From the NCBI GenBank assembly GCA_964632865.1, contig CAZWDH010000002.1, positions 1 to 64,000 of the forward strand: DNA of 64,000 bases, in the 5' to 3' direction. A program made the position numbers and the translations under genes. Positions 51,744 through 60,896 of this stretch are shown one piece after another; position 1 is the stretch's first letter, and every line of letters starts with the position of its first letter. Under the pieces are notes generated by a model, which was not told the origin of the DNA, ran no database searches, and was given only the letters and a program-made list of their open reading frames with translations. This DNA comes from JAHDWY01 sp964632865 (GTDB lineage: Bacteria > Hydrogenedentota > Hydrogenedentia > Hydrogenedentales > SLHB01).

Positions 51744-52757
51744 TCAGGGTTTGCGGTTCTTGGCGTAGTCGCAAAGGGCGCGGAGGTTTTCGAGCGGGGT
51801 GTCACGCACCACTTCGCAGCCCGCGCCGACGATGTAGCGCCGTCCTGCTTCGGCGTGGCATTGGGCGATTGCCTTAACCACTTGCTCGGGCTCTTTGTTA
51901 CGAAGGCATGAGACCGGATCGACATTGCCCAGCAAGACCTGGTCAGGCCCCATGGCTTCGCGCGCCATGGCGAGAGGCGACGGATAGTCGAGATCGACAA
52001 TCGCGCAACCCAGTTCACCCATGCCTTTCAAAATCGCGCGGGTATCGCCGCAGATGTGCAGGCGGACCAGCGCGCCCATGTCATGAATCGCGTCGACAAG
52101 CTGCTTTTCGTACGGCCAGACGAATTCCTCGTAGACTTGCGGGCCTACGAGGGACGCTGCGGCGTCACCGACACCGATGATGTCGGCGCCCGCGTCGATC
52201 TGAGCCTGCGCGAAGGCGATCTCCAGTTGAATGACCCATGCGAATAGATCGCGCACGAAGTCGGGATTCTCGAAGAAGTCGCACATGAGCGTGTTGATTC
52301 CGCGCAAATCGGCGGCTTCCGCGCAGGGGCCTTCCACCCAGCCCTCCACCAGTTTCTCTTTTCCGGCGCGTTCTTTGAGCAAGGCGACGCCGTCGATGCG
52401 ATCGCGCATGCGCGTTCCCGTTGCCGGGTCAGGCATCGTGAGGCCCGCCAGCGCCGACGGTTCATGGATCAGGGCGCGTAACTCGTCGATAGCCGGAGGC
52501 TGATTGTCGAACCATTCGATGGCCGCGCCGCAGTCAGCCGCTTCCCGCGCGGGATCGGAAATGGCGGACACGTAATCGAATCCGAACTCGTCGGCGACAT
52601 GGATCTGCGCCTCGGCCAGGACTCGATGGTCGGAGGCGTAACTCCGATAAGGTTTGCCGATTCGGTCGGTGGCAAACATCATGGTGATGGGCATCAGCGG
52701 CAGGCAGTCCACCGGTTCACCGGCGATCATCGCGAGTATCCGTTCCCGTCCCGTCAT
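51744..52757 (-). CDS. Uroporphyrinogen decarboxylase-family protein (MtbA/MtaA-like)
   Basis: A 337-residue TIM barrel starting MTGRERILAMIAGEPVDCLP, the family opening. LVRLHICGDT and VGAGCEVVRDTP give the His, Cys and second Cys that bind zinc in the methyltransferase branch (MtaA, MtbA, and similar), rather than the porphyrin pocket of HemE. It therefore probably transfers methyl groups from a corrinoid protein or acts on an unknown substrate. No corrinoid protein gene is beside it. GGGGGACTT lies upstream of the ATG. It is convergent with the hydrolase gene. Confidence 0.8.
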   Translation of the reverse strand: MTGRERILAMIAGEPVDCLPLMPITMMFATDRIGKPYRSYASDHRVLAEAQIHVADEFGFDYVSAISDPAREAADCGAAIEWFDNQPPAIDELRALIHEPSALAGLTMPDPATGTRMRDRIDGVALLKERAGKEKLVEGWVEGPCAEAADLRGINTLMCDFFENPDFVRDLFAWVIQLEIAFAQAQIDAGADIIGVGDAAASLVGPQVYEEFVWPYEKQLVDAIHDMGALVRLHICGDTRAILKGMGELGCAIVDLDYPSPLAMAREAMGPDQVLLGNVDPVSCLRNKEPEQVVKAIAQCHAEAGRRYIVGAGCEVVRDTPLENLRALCDYAKNRKP

Positions 52758-53140
52758 GGCAAGTCCCCCCAGAAGATTAGCATTCCCGGAAGTATACTTT
52801 AGGCGTCGGTCTCAGCGCACCGACTGTGCCTCACGAGGTGCCCTACCTCGGTCCAGAATGCGTTGAATGGACGAACGTGATACAGTTGCGGCAGACTCTG
52901 AGCATAATGGACATTCGTACCAGCGCAATTATGGAGTGCGGCCCCTTGGGGCTGCTTTGGCCGAGCTGGCTTGCCTGCGGCTTGACGGCAGGCAGGTAGT
53001 TCTTTTCGAGCCCACTTTGCATGAGTCAGAATTCTAAGGACCATCAAGACAGTCTAAAGCAAAGCAGCCCCAAGGGGCCGCACTCCAAAGTATTGCCGTC
53101 CATTGTAAAAGGTCGTACTTAGGAGCGTTGAGTTTACGAC
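52758..53140. repeat. Non-coding gap with a perfect 28-bp inverted repeat
   Basis: A 383-nt gap. Arms 52932-52959 and 53060-53087 are perfect inverted copies, 28 bp each; each arm also has an internal palindrome (GCCCCTTGGGGC). The 100-nt spacer contains a third stem, TGCCTGC/GCAGGCA, near 52973-52996. No coding frame in it looks real; the small minus ORF over 52799-53047 is made of the palindromes. It may be a mobile intergenic element (MITE-like) or a leader structure for the glycosyltransferase gene. Confidence 0.75.
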
Positions 53141-53842
53141 ATGAGCGATACGACGATGCGCACCAGCGTGGCGGCTGTGGTTCCGTGTTACAACGCGGGG
53201 GACCGCGTTGCACCCGTGATTACCGGCCTGCGGGAGTTCCTCGACCACGTGATTGTCGTGGACGACGGAAGCACGGACGGCGCGGCGGAGCCTTTGCGCG
53301 AGTTGGGCGCGACGGTGATCGCGCTTCCGCAGAACCAAGGCAAGGGGTTCGCCATGATGCGCGGGTTTCGGGAAGCCCTGGCATTGCCCAACGTGACCTG
53401 CGCGGCGATTGTGGACGCCGACGGCCAGCACGATCCCAGGGAGCTTCCCGCCTTGTATCGCACCTTCGTCGAGGAAGAGGCCGACCTTGTCATTGGCGCG
53501 CGCGAGTTCGATCAGGCGCACGTGCCCTGGCGCAGCCGGTTTGGAAACAAGCTGACGGCCGGCATCACGCGCGTCTTGTTAGGGCAGCGCATCGGCGACA
53601 CGCAGTCCGGTTTTCGCCTGCATTCGCGGCCCTTGCTCGAGTTCATCGTCGAGAAGATCCCTGGTGGACGTTATGAGACCGAAATGGAAATCCTCGTGAA
53701 GGCGGTCCGCAACAACTTCAAGGTAACCACGTCGCCGATTCAGACAATCTACGAGGAAGGAAATCCTTCGTCCCACTTCAACAAGTTCCGCGATTCCTTT
53801 CGGATATACCGGAAACTGCTCAAAGTCTCCCTATTTCGATAG
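53141..53842 (+). CDS. Family 2 glycosyltransferase (dolichol-phosphate-mannose-synthase-like)
   Basis: A 233-residue cytoplasmic GT-A transferase. Motifs are AVVPCYNAGDRVAPVI, VIVVDDGSTDG, the nucleotide-sugar DADGQHDP, and RSRFGNKLTAGITRVLLGQ with DTQSGFRL, typical of DPM1-like and polyprenyl-phosphate sugar synthases. There is no C-terminal membrane span, so the product would be a lipid-linked sugar made by a peripheral enzyme. It lies 46 nt before the threonine-synthase-like gene in the same direction; no flippase or acceptor gene is near. Confidence 0.87.
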   Translation: MSDTTMRTSVAAVVPCYNAGDRVAPVITGLREFLDHVIVVDDGSTDGAAEPLRELGATVIALPQNQGKGFAMMRGFREALALPNVTCAAIVDADGQHDPRELPALYRTFVEEEADLVIGAREFDQAHVPWRSRFGNKLTAGITRVLLGQRIGDTQSGFRLHSRPLLEFIVEKIPGGRYETEMEILVKAVRNNFKVTTSPIQTIYEEGNPSSHFNKFRDSFRIYRKLLKVSLFR

Positions 53843-53888
53843 TCTTCCGCGTTGTATCGACGATTCCGATTTGCCAGAATAGGCGATC

Positions 53889-55127
53889 ATGAGCACTACC
53901 CTACTCTCCGACTTTGAATTCCACTGTTACGGTTGCGGCAAATCGGCGGCCGTAGAGCCCCGCGGCGCTGCGTGCAGCCATTGCGGCGAACCGCTCAGCC
54001 TGCGATTTGTGGGCGATGGCGACCTATCATGTTTGGAGTCACGCCCCGAATCCTTGTGGCACTATCGCGAGTTCCTTCCTGTCGCGGATGCGGATTGCAC
54101 CGTATCGCTGGGAGAAGGCGCGACGCGGCTGGTGGAAGCGCCGCGGCTGGCGGCCAAGTTCGGGTTCGAACAGCTACTGCTGAAAAACGAGACGTCTAAC
54201 CCGACCGGTTCGTTCAAGGATCGCCAGGTATCCGTCGGGATCAGCCACGCGCGCGAATTGGGTATGGATACGGTGGCCGTCGTGTCGTCGGGCAACGTGG
54301 CCTGTGCAGCGGCGGCCTACGCGGCACGGGCGGGGATGCGCGCCGTGCTGTTCATGCACGGTATGGCCGCTCCAGGCAAGATCGCCCAGGCTGCGGCGTA
54401 TGGCGCCAAGGTGCTTTGCGTGGACAGTCCCTCGGCCGGCGCGGTGTTCGAACTCTGCGTCGCCGCGTGCAAAAAAATTGGCTGGTATCACCTGTCCACG
54501 TCGGGCATGCACGAGCCCTATAACGTGGAAGGGGCGAAGACGATTGCTTACGAAATATACCACCAAACTGGCGGGGATGTGCCGGACTGGATCGTGGCGC
54601 CGGTCGGCGGCGGCGGACTGCTCGGCGGCATCTGGCGAGGGTTTCTGGATTTGAAACGCGCGGGCGTATTGAATCGTATTCCACGGCTTGCCGGCGTGCA
54701 GGCCGCCGGGTGCGCGCCGGTCAAGCAGGCGATTGACAAAGGCACACCCTTCCTCGAAACGCTGAAGAACCCCTGGCCCAATCCGAAGACGATCGCGGGC
54801 GGTATTGCCGATGACATCATCTTCGACGGGCACACGGTGTTGCCGGCGATTCGCACTACAGACGGCCTCGCCCCCGTGGTCACGGATGATGAAATCATCG
54901 CGGGCGAACTGTTGCTGGCGTCGGCCGAAGGCATTTTGTGCGAGCCGAGCTGCGCGGTTGTCGTCGCGGCCCTGAATCAACTCCCCCGCAACGGACGTGA
55001 CACGCGCGTGTGCTGCGTAATTACCGGTACCGGCATCAAGGACCTGGACGCAATTCGCAACCAGGTTGCGGCTCCCGCGAGAATCGCGCCCACGCTCGAA
55101 GCGGTCGACCAACAGGTGAATTCATGA
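53889..55127 (+). CDS. Threonine synthase-like PLP enzyme
   Basis: A 412-residue fold-type II PLP enzyme. An N-terminal zinc ribbon (CYGCGKSAAVEPRGAACSHCG) precedes the catalytic domain, with PLP lysine in ETSNPTGSFKDRQ, SSGNVACAAAAYAAR and APVGGGGLLGGIW for the phosphate loop. The family makes threonine from O-phosphohomoserine, but close relatives are threonine/serine dehydratases or use other amino acids. It overlaps the iron-type ABC binding-protein gene by ATGA, an odd pairing, so a plain thr role is not certain. The other threonine genes are absent. Confidence 0.85.
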   Translation: MSTTLLSDFEFHCYGCGKSAAVEPRGAACSHCGEPLSLRFVGDGDLSCLESRPESLWHYREFLPVADADCTVSLGEGATRLVEAPRLAAKFGFEQLLLKNETSNPTGSFKDRQVSVGISHARELGMDTVAVVSSGNVACAAAAYAARAGMRAVLFMHGMAAPGKIAQAAAYGAKVLCVDSPSAGAVFELCVAACKKIGWYHLSTSGMHEPYNVEGAKTIAYEIYHQTGGDVPDWIVAPVGGGGLLGGIWRGFLDLKRAGVLNRIPRLAGVQAAGCAPVKQAIDKGTPFLETLKNPWPNPKTIAGGIADDIIFDGHTVLPAIRTTDGLAPVVTDDEIIAGELLLASAEGILCEPSCAVVVAALNQLPRNGRDTRVCCVITGTGIKDLDAIRNQVAAPARIAPTLEAVDQQVNS

Positions 55128-56119
55128 GATATTGGATGATTGGCATCGCCGCGCTGGCGGTCATGAGCGGATGCTCGTCACGCGAAGTCGTGGTCGTGTA
55201 CAGCCCGCACGGTCCGGATATCCTCAAGGACTACGAAGCGCGCTTCGAGGCGGCCTACCCGGAAGTGGACATGCAATGGGTGGACGCGGGGTCGCAGGAA
55301 GTCTACAGCCGGGTGAAGGCGGAGCGCGGACGTCCGCAAGGAGACGTCTGGTGGGGCGCGCCTTCAACGATGTTTATGCAGGCCGCACAGGAAGACCTGC
55401 TGGAACCATATCGTCCGGAATGGGCGGACGCGGTGCCCGCCGAATACAAGGACGCCGAGGATCGCTGGTACGGCACGTACCGTTCGCCGCTGGCGATCCT
55501 GTACAACAGCCGCCACTACACGGCGGAGCAGGTTCCGCAGACCTGGGACGAACTGCTGCTTCCGGAGTGGACGGGCAAGATCACCTTGCGGAAACCCCTG
55601 CCGTCGGGAACCATGCGGACGTTTATCGGGGCGATGATCTACCGCGCGCCCGGCGACGACGACGGGATTGCGTGGCTGGATGCGCTGCACGATCAAGTTG
55701 AAGCCTACATGGAAAACCCGCAATTGCTGTTCGATCACGTGAAGAAGCAAGAGGACCTCATCAGCGTGTGGCTCATGCCCGACGTGGCGCTGCAACGGGA
55801 ACGCAACGGGTTTCCCTTTGAATGCGTCGTGCCGCCGAACACGCCCGTCCTGACGGAGGGCATCGCCATCATCAAAGGTGCGCCGCACGCCGAATGGGCC
55901 AAGAAGTTCTACGATTTTGTCACCACGCCGGAAGCGCTCGCGCAGCAGGCGGATGCCTTCGCGAAGGTCCCCGCGCGCACGGATCTTGACCCACAGACCT
56001 TGCCCGATTGGATCGCATCGCTTGACATCGAGCCGATGGAAATTGATTGGACCACGTTCGCGCGAAACGAGAAGCGCTGGTGCGAACGCTGGGAAGCCGA
56101 AGTGTACAACGCTCCATGA
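55124..56119 (+). CDS. ABC substrate-binding lipoprotein, iron(III)/AfuA-FutA type
   Basis: A 331-residue lipoprotein: AALAVMSGC is the lipobox. The body is a periplasmic binding protein of the ferric/thiamine/2-aminoethylphosphonate class: VVVVYSPHGPDILKDYEARF, GRPQGDVWWGAP, WYGTYRSPLAILYN and PQTWDELLLPEWTGKI. The start overlaps the threonine-synthase-like stop (ATGA). It is followed by an ATPase with a 4-nt overlap, but no permease gene is in between or near. The ligand could be Fe3+ or a small organic phosphonate; sequence alone does not say. Confidence 0.85.
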   Translation: MRYWMIGIAALAVMSGCSSREVVVVYSPHGPDILKDYEARFEAAYPEVDMQWVDAGSQEVYSRVKAERGRPQGDVWWGAPSTMFMQAAQEDLLEPYRPEWADAVPAEYKDAEDRWYGTYRSPLAILYNSRHYTAEQVPQTWDELLLPEWTGKITLRKPLPSGTMRTFIGAMIYRAPGDDDGIAWLDALHDQVEAYMENPQLLFDHVKKQEDLISVWLMPDVALQRERNGFPFECVVPPNTPVLTEGIAIIKGAPHAEWAKKFYDFVTTPEALAQQADAFAKVPARTDLDPQTLPDWIASLDIEPMEIDWTTFARNEKRWCERWEAEVYNAP

Positions 56120-56871
56120 GTTCCGTGCGTTGCGAGAGCATTACGCGCGTGTACGACGAAGGCGGCGGGGTTCGGGAGTTTACCTGCACGATTCAGCAGG
56201 GCGAATTCTTCGCGCTGCTCGGTCCCAGTGGATGCGGCAAAACGACGACATTACGCGTGATCGCGGGGCTGGAAGTACCAGACAGCGGCCGCTTGTTCTT
56301 CGACGAACGCGACGTGACCGCGTTGCCGCCGGAGAAGCGCAACGCGGCCATGGTATTTCAGAGCTACGCGTTGTTCCCGCACATGAACGTGTTCAACAAC
56401 GTGGCGTTCGGACTGCGCGCGCGCGGTATGGCGAAGGAGGAGATCGCGGAGCGCGTCGAGGAATCGCTTCAGCGAGTGCAATTGGAAGGCGTGCAGGAGC
56501 GCCCGGTGACCGATCTGAGTGGAGGTCAACAGCAGCGCGTGGCGTTGGCGCGGTCGCTGGCGGTCCATCCGGCCATCCTGCTGCTGGACGAGCCGCTGAG
56601 CAATCTGGACGCCGAACTGCGGTACGCGACAAGGCTGGAACTGGCGGAGTTACAGCAACGCCTCGGCATCACCGCTATCTACGTGACGCATGACCAGGAA
56701 GAGGCGCTCGATCTGGCGGACCGGATTGCGGTGATGAAGGATGGACGCTGCCACCAGATCGGCACGCCGGGGCAGATTTTGGACGCTCCAGAAACGGAAT
56801 TCGTCCGATCCTTCCTTGAACGGCAGCGCCGGTTGATGACGCGGATGAAGGAGTCCGGCCCGACGCTTTAA
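56116..56871 (+). CDS. ABC transporter ATPase, FbpC/PotA type
   Basis: A 251-residue ATPase: LLGPSGCGKTTTLR (Walker A), MVFQSYALFPHMNVFNNVAFGLRARG (Q-loop region), LSGGQQQRVALARSL, ILLLDEPLSNLDAELR and AIYVTHDQEEALDLADR. The absence of a long C-terminal TOBE domain makes it shorter than FbpC (about 350), so it might be a truncated or compact form. ATGA overlap with the binding-protein gene shows one transcription unit. A matching FbpB-type permease is missing in the window; an unlinked permease would have to complete the transporter. Confidence 0.9.
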   Translation: MSSVRCESITRVYDEGGGVREFTCTIQQGEFFALLGPSGCGKTTTLRVIAGLEVPDSGRLFFDERDVTALPPEKRNAAMVFQSYALFPHMNVFNNVAFGLRARGMAKEEIAERVEESLQRVQLEGVQERPVTDLSGGQQQRVALARSLAVHPAILLLDEPLSNLDAELRYATRLELAELQQRLGITAIYVTHDQEEALDLADRIAVMKDGRCHQIGTPGQILDAPETEFVRSFLERQRRLMTRMKESGPTL

Positions 56872-56925
56872 TGGCCTCCCTTCCACACCATGATATACTG
56901 ATACGGCGTCAGGAAGGAGGAAACC

Positions 56926-57318
56926 ATGGGCGACACACACGATAAACGAGAGTTCACCCGTGTCCATACGAACCTCGATGCGAAACTGCTCCAACCCGGC
57001 CGCCCTCTTGTATCCTGCCATCTGGAAGACCTCAGCATGAACGGCGCGCTCGTGGCGGCTCAGGGCGAGGTGGCGGACGGCGGCCCTTGCACCATGGAGC
57101 TTCTCTTACCGGGCGCGGAACCTCCGATTCGGATTGTGGCGAAGGGCACCGTGACCCGTCTGGAAGCGAACATGGTCGGTGTTGCCTTTGAGGAGATCGA
57201 CGAAGAGAGCTTCGTCCATTTGCGAAAGCTGGTGTTGGTCAACGCGGACGATCCCGCGCAAGTCGAAGACGAACTCGACAGCAGCGTCGGCATTCGGCGT
57301 CAGCAAACGGATTTCTGA
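56926..57318 (+). CDS. PilZ-domain protein
   Basis: A 130-residue protein consisting of a single PilZ domain. KREFTRVHTN contains the RxxxR arginines, DLSMNGALVAA the (D/N)xSxxG loop that binds cyclic di-GMP; GVAFEEID ends the barrel. PilZ proteins are c-di-GMP receptors controlling motility, biofilm or secretion. AGGAGG lies upstream of the ATG. The two HD-GYP genes at 23 kb could lower the same messenger. The last 25 residues are polar and not conserved. It follows the ABC gene and precedes the macrodomain gene. Confidence 0.85.
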   Translation: MGDTHDKREFTRVHTNLDAKLLQPGRPLVSCHLEDLSMNGALVAAQGEVADGGPCTMELLLPGAEPPIRIVAKGTVTRLEANMVGVAFEEIDEESFVHLRKLVLVNADDPAQVEDELDSSVGIRRQQTDF

Positions 57319-57342
57319 TTTGCTGCGGAGGGATCCTTGCCC

Positions 57343-57876
57343 ATGAAAATGCAAATTGGACACGGGACCATCGAAGTCGTTCAGGGGGATATTACGAAGG
57401 AGTCCGTGGACGCGATCGTGAATGCGGCGAATTCCGGTCTGCGCGGGGGAGGCGGTGTGGACGGGGCGATCCATCGCGCCGGCGGTCCAGCCATCATGGA
57501 CGAATGCCGGAAGTTGGGTGGGTGCGACACGGGCGACGCAAAGGTCACGACGGGAGGTAACTTACCCGCCAAACATGTTATCCATGCGGTGGGTCCCGTG
57601 TATCGCGACGGAAAACATGGCGAACCGGAGTTGTTGGCGAGCTGTTACCGGCGCAGCCTGGAAGTCGCGGCGGAGAACGGAGCGCGTACGGTTGCGTTTC
57701 CGGCCATCAGTTGCGGTGTGTATGGCTATCCCATTCCCGAAGCAGCGCGTATTGCGGTGGATACCGTGTCTGAGTTTCTGAAAGGGCACGATTCCATTGA
57801 TTCAGTTCGGTTTGTGCTCTTCACAAACGACGTGCTCGACGCGTTCCGGAACGCATTGGAGTCGATCGCGTCGTGA
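57343..57876 (+). CDS. Macrodomain protein, O-acetyl-ADP-ribose deacetylase-like
   Basis: A 177-residue MacroD/YmdB-type macrodomain. VVQGDITKESVDAIVNAANS, LRGGGGVDGAIHRAGGP, GDAKVTTGGNLPAKHVIHAVGP and VAFPAISCGVYGYPI build the ADP-ribose pocket with the catalytic-region Asn and Asp/Gly residues. Such enzymes remove acetyl or ADP-ribose from O-acetyl-ADP-ribose or protein glutamates. ATG 57343 with GGAGGG 10 nt upstream is preferred; an in-frame TTG at 57337 is the alternative. The end overlaps the next hydrolase by GTGA. Confidence 0.92.
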   Translation: MKMQIGHGTIEVVQGDITKESVDAIVNAANSGLRGGGGVDGAIHRAGGPAIMDECRKLGGCDTGDAKVTTGGNLPAKHVIHAVGPVYRDGKHGEPELLASCYRRSLEVAAENGARTVAFPAISCGVYGYPIPEAARIAVDTVSEFLKGHDSIDSVRFVLFTNDVLDAFRNALESIAS

Positions 57877-59000
57877 ATGGCGTTGGATACCGCCGAGTAC
57901 TACCGATCTTGCGCATTCTATCTTTCGGCCTGTGTTGTTGGATCGTAGCATTCGCGGCATCAGCGGATGATCAGGCGGACTTTCCCCCACTTCCCCAGTC
58001 CGACGGCCAAGCGACGATACCGGCGCAAGAGTGGCCGCGCCAGCCGGGGCCGCGCACGGTCGAAGTGTATCTGCACTATCCGGGAGGCGACATTTCCCAG
58101 GTCAACGAAGGCACCGGCCTGATGCTGAGCCTGCACAACTGGGGTGGCACGGGAGCAACGGGTGCGCCGGACCCGGCGACGCTTGCGAATCGCTACAACG
58201 TGATTGCCATCAGCGTCGACTACGTGCAGAGCGGCAAGTACGAAGCGGAACTGGGGGTGCCTTACGACCACGGGTACTTCCAGGCGCTGGACGCCCTGCG
58301 GGCACTGTATTTCATGTGGGACGGGTTGGCCCAGGCGGGGATATCGTTCGCGAAAGGCCGCGTGTATGCCACGGGCGGATCGGGCGGGGGAAATGTGTCT
58401 CTCATGGTGAACAAGCTCGCGCCGCGCACCTTCGCGTGCATCATTGATATTTGCGGGATGCCGAAGTTGAGCAACGACGTCGCCTTCAACTTGGAAGGCG
58501 GGAGCCGGCTTTATGCGGGGTACAGTGCCAACCCGGATGATCCGCGGTATCTCAATGCCGACGCGCAGGCGATTCGATTCGTAGGTCATCCCGAACATTC
58601 GCGGACTATGAACGCGTTGGGGAATGGCTGCAAAATTGTCATCGTGCATGGAACCACGGACGAGGCGTGCCTCGTATCGGACGCGCGCGAGATGGCGGCG
58701 AACATGGCTGACGCGGGGCTGGATGTGGAACCACACTTCATCGAGGAAGCGGATCTTGATGGGGAGATTCTAAAGACGACGGGGCATAGTCTTGGCGATC
58801 GGACTGAGATCGTGGAGAAGTTCGCGGGGGATTACCTGGCGCCCGATGGACCGAATGCGCTGGAGCGCGGGACGCCGTCGGATTTTGAGTCGCGGGATGA
58901 GAAGGTGCGGTACGAGACGGCGAACGGCGCGTTCGTCATTTCGTACGCGGCCGGATATCCGGTGGGCCGGTTCGAGCGACGGGCGACGGACGATGAGTAG
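57873..59000 (+). CDS. Exported alpha/beta hydrolase
   Basis: A 375-residue protein starting at GTG 57873, with a signal peptide (LRILSFGLCCWIVAFAASA). The alpha/beta fold is visible: LMLSLHNWGGTG near the oxyanion hole, YATGGSGGGNVSLMV as nucleophile elbow, IVIVHGTTDEACLV for the acid strand and TTGHSLGDRTE for the histidine. The substrate is unknown; its size and the LHNWGG start recall secreted esterase or DUF2920-like proteins. GTGA overlap with the macrodomain gene suggests translational coupling. Confidence 0.75.
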   Translation: MNGVGYRRVLPILRILSFGLCCWIVAFAASADDQADFPPLPQSDGQATIPAQEWPRQPGPRTVEVYLHYPGGDISQVNEGTGLMLSLHNWGGTGATGAPDPATLANRYNVIAISVDYVQSGKYEAELGVPYDHGYFQALDALRALYFMWDGLAQAGISFAKGRVYATGGSGGGNVSLMVNKLAPRTFACIIDICGMPKLSNDVAFNLEGGSRLYAGYSANPDDPRYLNADAQAIRFVGHPEHSRTMNALGNGCKIVIVHGTTDEACLVSDAREMAANMADAGLDVEPHFIEEADLDGEILKTTGHSLGDRTEIVEKFAGDYLAPDGPNALERGTPSDFESRDEKVRYETANGAFVISYAAGYPVGRFERRATDDE

Positions 59001-59067
59001 GCTCGCGCCAGAATGAAGATGGGTCTCCGACGGCTCGCAGCGATTACAGTGCTCTGAAGATGCGCAA

Positions 59068-59940
59068 TTAGGAGAAGACTTGCCGCAGGTACTTTTCGTC
59101 GGCGGTGTAGCTTTCCATGAGGCCGAGGGGTTGGGCGCCTTCGATCTGAATCCAGCCGCTGTAACCGATGTCGTCCATGGCTTTCCGGACTTCAACAAAA
59201 TCGACCTTGCCCTGCCCGAAGATGTGTTCGTAGTCCTTCGCGTGGAACTCGCAGATGTGTTCCGTGCCGAGATCGCGAATCTCCTGGTAGATGTCGTAGC
59301 CGCGAAGGTGGCTGTTGCCCACGTCATAGTACACCTTGACGTTTGGCGAACCGACGCGCTCGATGATCTCGAGGTGCTGAGGTCCGCTCAACCAGGATTC
59401 GATGGCAAGGTAGACGCCCGCTTCTTCGGCCTTGGGCGCGACCCGTTTCAGGCGTTCAACCACGGTATCGACGCCTTGCGGATCGTCGCGGAGGTCGCCT
59501 TCGCTGAAGAAGGCGAGCAACACGACGTTTACCCCTAACGCCGTGCACACGTCGATACTGTCTCGAACCCACACCTCGGCGCGGGGATCGCTTTTGTAAG
59601 GGATTCGATTGAGTTCGCCGATGGCTAACGATGCGATCTCAACGCCCCCTTGCGATGCGGCGTCGAGGAACTGCTGCTGGATCTCCGGACGGCGCAAGTG
59701 CATGTCGTTGGCCTCGGTGCCGAGGCTGACCTGCACGCCGTCGAGACCCAGCTCCTTCGCAACGGTAAAGGCGCCGACGTCACTCTGCTTGCCCAGTGAC
59801 CAGTCGCAAGCGCCAATGCGAAATCGCGGCGCAGTCTCCTGCGCCTTGATGACGGAAGGGAGAAACGTAATCGCCCCTGCCGCTGCGGTCATACGACGGA
59901 GCATCGTCCTGCGGGTTATACGGTGACCACGGTACTTCAT
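59068..59940 (-). CDS. Tat-exported sugar phosphate isomerase/epimerase-like TIM barrel
   Basis: A 290-residue AP-endonuclease-2/xylose-isomerase-like TIM barrel. It starts MKYRGHRITRRTMLRRMTAAAGAITF, a twin-arginine signal, then FRIGACDWSLG, VQVSLGTEAND, AIESWLSGPQ, VYYDVGNSHLRG and ICEFHAKDYE with metal-binding Glu, Asp and His residues. ATG 59940 has AAGGAGG upstream; the frame upstream lies in the prepilin-like gene. It is the last gene of the minus-strand run, 23 nt after that gene. In this kind of genome such proteins usually handle sugars such as inosose or tagatose, but the substrate is open. Confidence 0.86.
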   Translation of the reverse strand: MKYRGHRITRRTMLRRMTAAAGAITFLPSVIKAQETAPRFRIGACDWSLGKQSDVGAFTVAKELGLDGVQVSLGTEANDMHLRRPEIQQQFLDAASQGGVEIASLAIGELNRIPYKSDPRAEVWVRDSIDVCTALGVNVVLLAFFSEGDLRDDPQGVDTVVERLKRVAPKAEEAGVYLAIESWLSGPQHLEIIERVGSPNVKVYYDVGNSHLRGYDIYQEIRDLGTEHICEFHAKDYEHIFGQGKVDFVEVRKAMDDIGYSGWIQIEGAQPLGLMESYTADEKYLRQVFS

Positions 59941-59963
59941 GCCGGCCTCCTTCGATGCTACGA

Positions 59964-60884
59964 CTACTCGAACAACGAGTTCAGGGTCGCGTGCGAGCGT
60001 GTTGCGGGGAACCGTTCGCCGAACTTCACGAACTCCACATGCCCGTCGAAGTAGAGCGTATTGCATCCCCCGGGAATGTGATTGTACCCGATCCCGCCGC
60101 TGGGATTCGTGCTGATCTTATCCCACATGATCGCCAACTCGCTTTGGGCCACCGCGGACCCGGCCGGGTTGTTGATGTCGGTGACCATGAATCGTTCCAC
60201 GCCTTCCTTCAGCCGGTTGATCGTATCGCCCGCGCCGTTGCCGTAACCCAAGCCGCCGAATCCGTACGCCGCCAGATCAACCGGCTCATCGGTCACGTCG
60301 TCATCGGCGGGATCCATGTTAAAGAGAACACTGCCGAACATGAGCGATAGCCCGACCATCTGCGCGGGACCGGGAAAGGGCGCGGCGACCGTCGGATCGG
60401 ATTCGTCGACGCGATCGAGGACATAACCGAGATAGTTGTAGCTTTGGTCGGCATAGGTGACTTCGTGCTCGTGCGCGCAGGTGCCGCTGCCGTCGTCGGC
60501 CACGATGAGGAGGGGATTGTCCGACCCGAGATCGCCGTCGGAAGGACAGAGCAGCACGTTCAGGTCGGTGAGGTACTCGGGATACACGGCCGGGATGCGG
60601 GGACCGAACGCGGTGTCGTCGTGGAACGAATCCGGATCGCATCCGGTCGCGTTGGCCGCGGCACCGAAGGCCTGATCGCCGTGTACGCGCGGCAAAGTCT
60701 CGCCAGTGCTTTCGTTGCCGTACATCTTGAACACGACACCCATCTGCTTCAGGTTGTTCTGGCAGGAGGCCCGCCGCGCCGCTTCGCGCGCCCGCGCCAG
60801 GGCGGGCAGCAGAATGGCGGCAAGGATGCCGATGATGGCAATAACAACCAGCAGTTCAATCAACGTAAATCCACGTTTGCGCAT
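59964..60884 (-). CDS. Prepilin-like DUF1559 protein
   Basis: A 306-residue protein with a class III/type IV prepilin start, MRKRGFTLIELLVVIAIIGI, cleaved before FTLIE. The body begins AAARRASCQNNLKQMG-like (REAARRASCQNNLKQMG), the family hallmark of DUF1559 proteins of planctomycetes and Lentisphaerae-like bacteria. The C-terminal GYNHIPGGCNTLYFDGHVEF resembles the H-X9-DG motif, here with ten residues between His and Asp-Gly. These pseudopilins are numerous in such genomes; their secretion role is unproven. It lies 12 nt after the amidohydrolase gene. Confidence 0.9.
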   Translation of the reverse strand: MRKRGFTLIELLVVIAIIGILAAILLPALARAREAARRASCQNNLKQMGVVFKMYGNESTGETLPRVHGDQAFGAAANATGCDPDSFHDDTAFGPRIPAVYPEYLTDLNVLLCPSDGDLGSDNPLLIVADDGSGTCAHEHEVTYADQSYNYLGYVLDRVDESDPTVAAPFPGPAQMVGLSLMFGSVLFNMDPADDDVTDEPVDLAAYGFGGLGYGNGAGDTINRLKEGVERFMVTDINNPAGSAVAQSELAIMWDKISTNPSGGIGYNHIPGGCNTLYFDGHVEFVKFGERFPATRSHATLNSLFE

Positions 60885-60896
60885 GATACTTCCTCG

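Noticed and set aside
52799..53047. 82-residue minus-strand open frame in the repeat region
   Set aside because: It is built on palindromic sequence, has no ribosome site and no recognisable domain.
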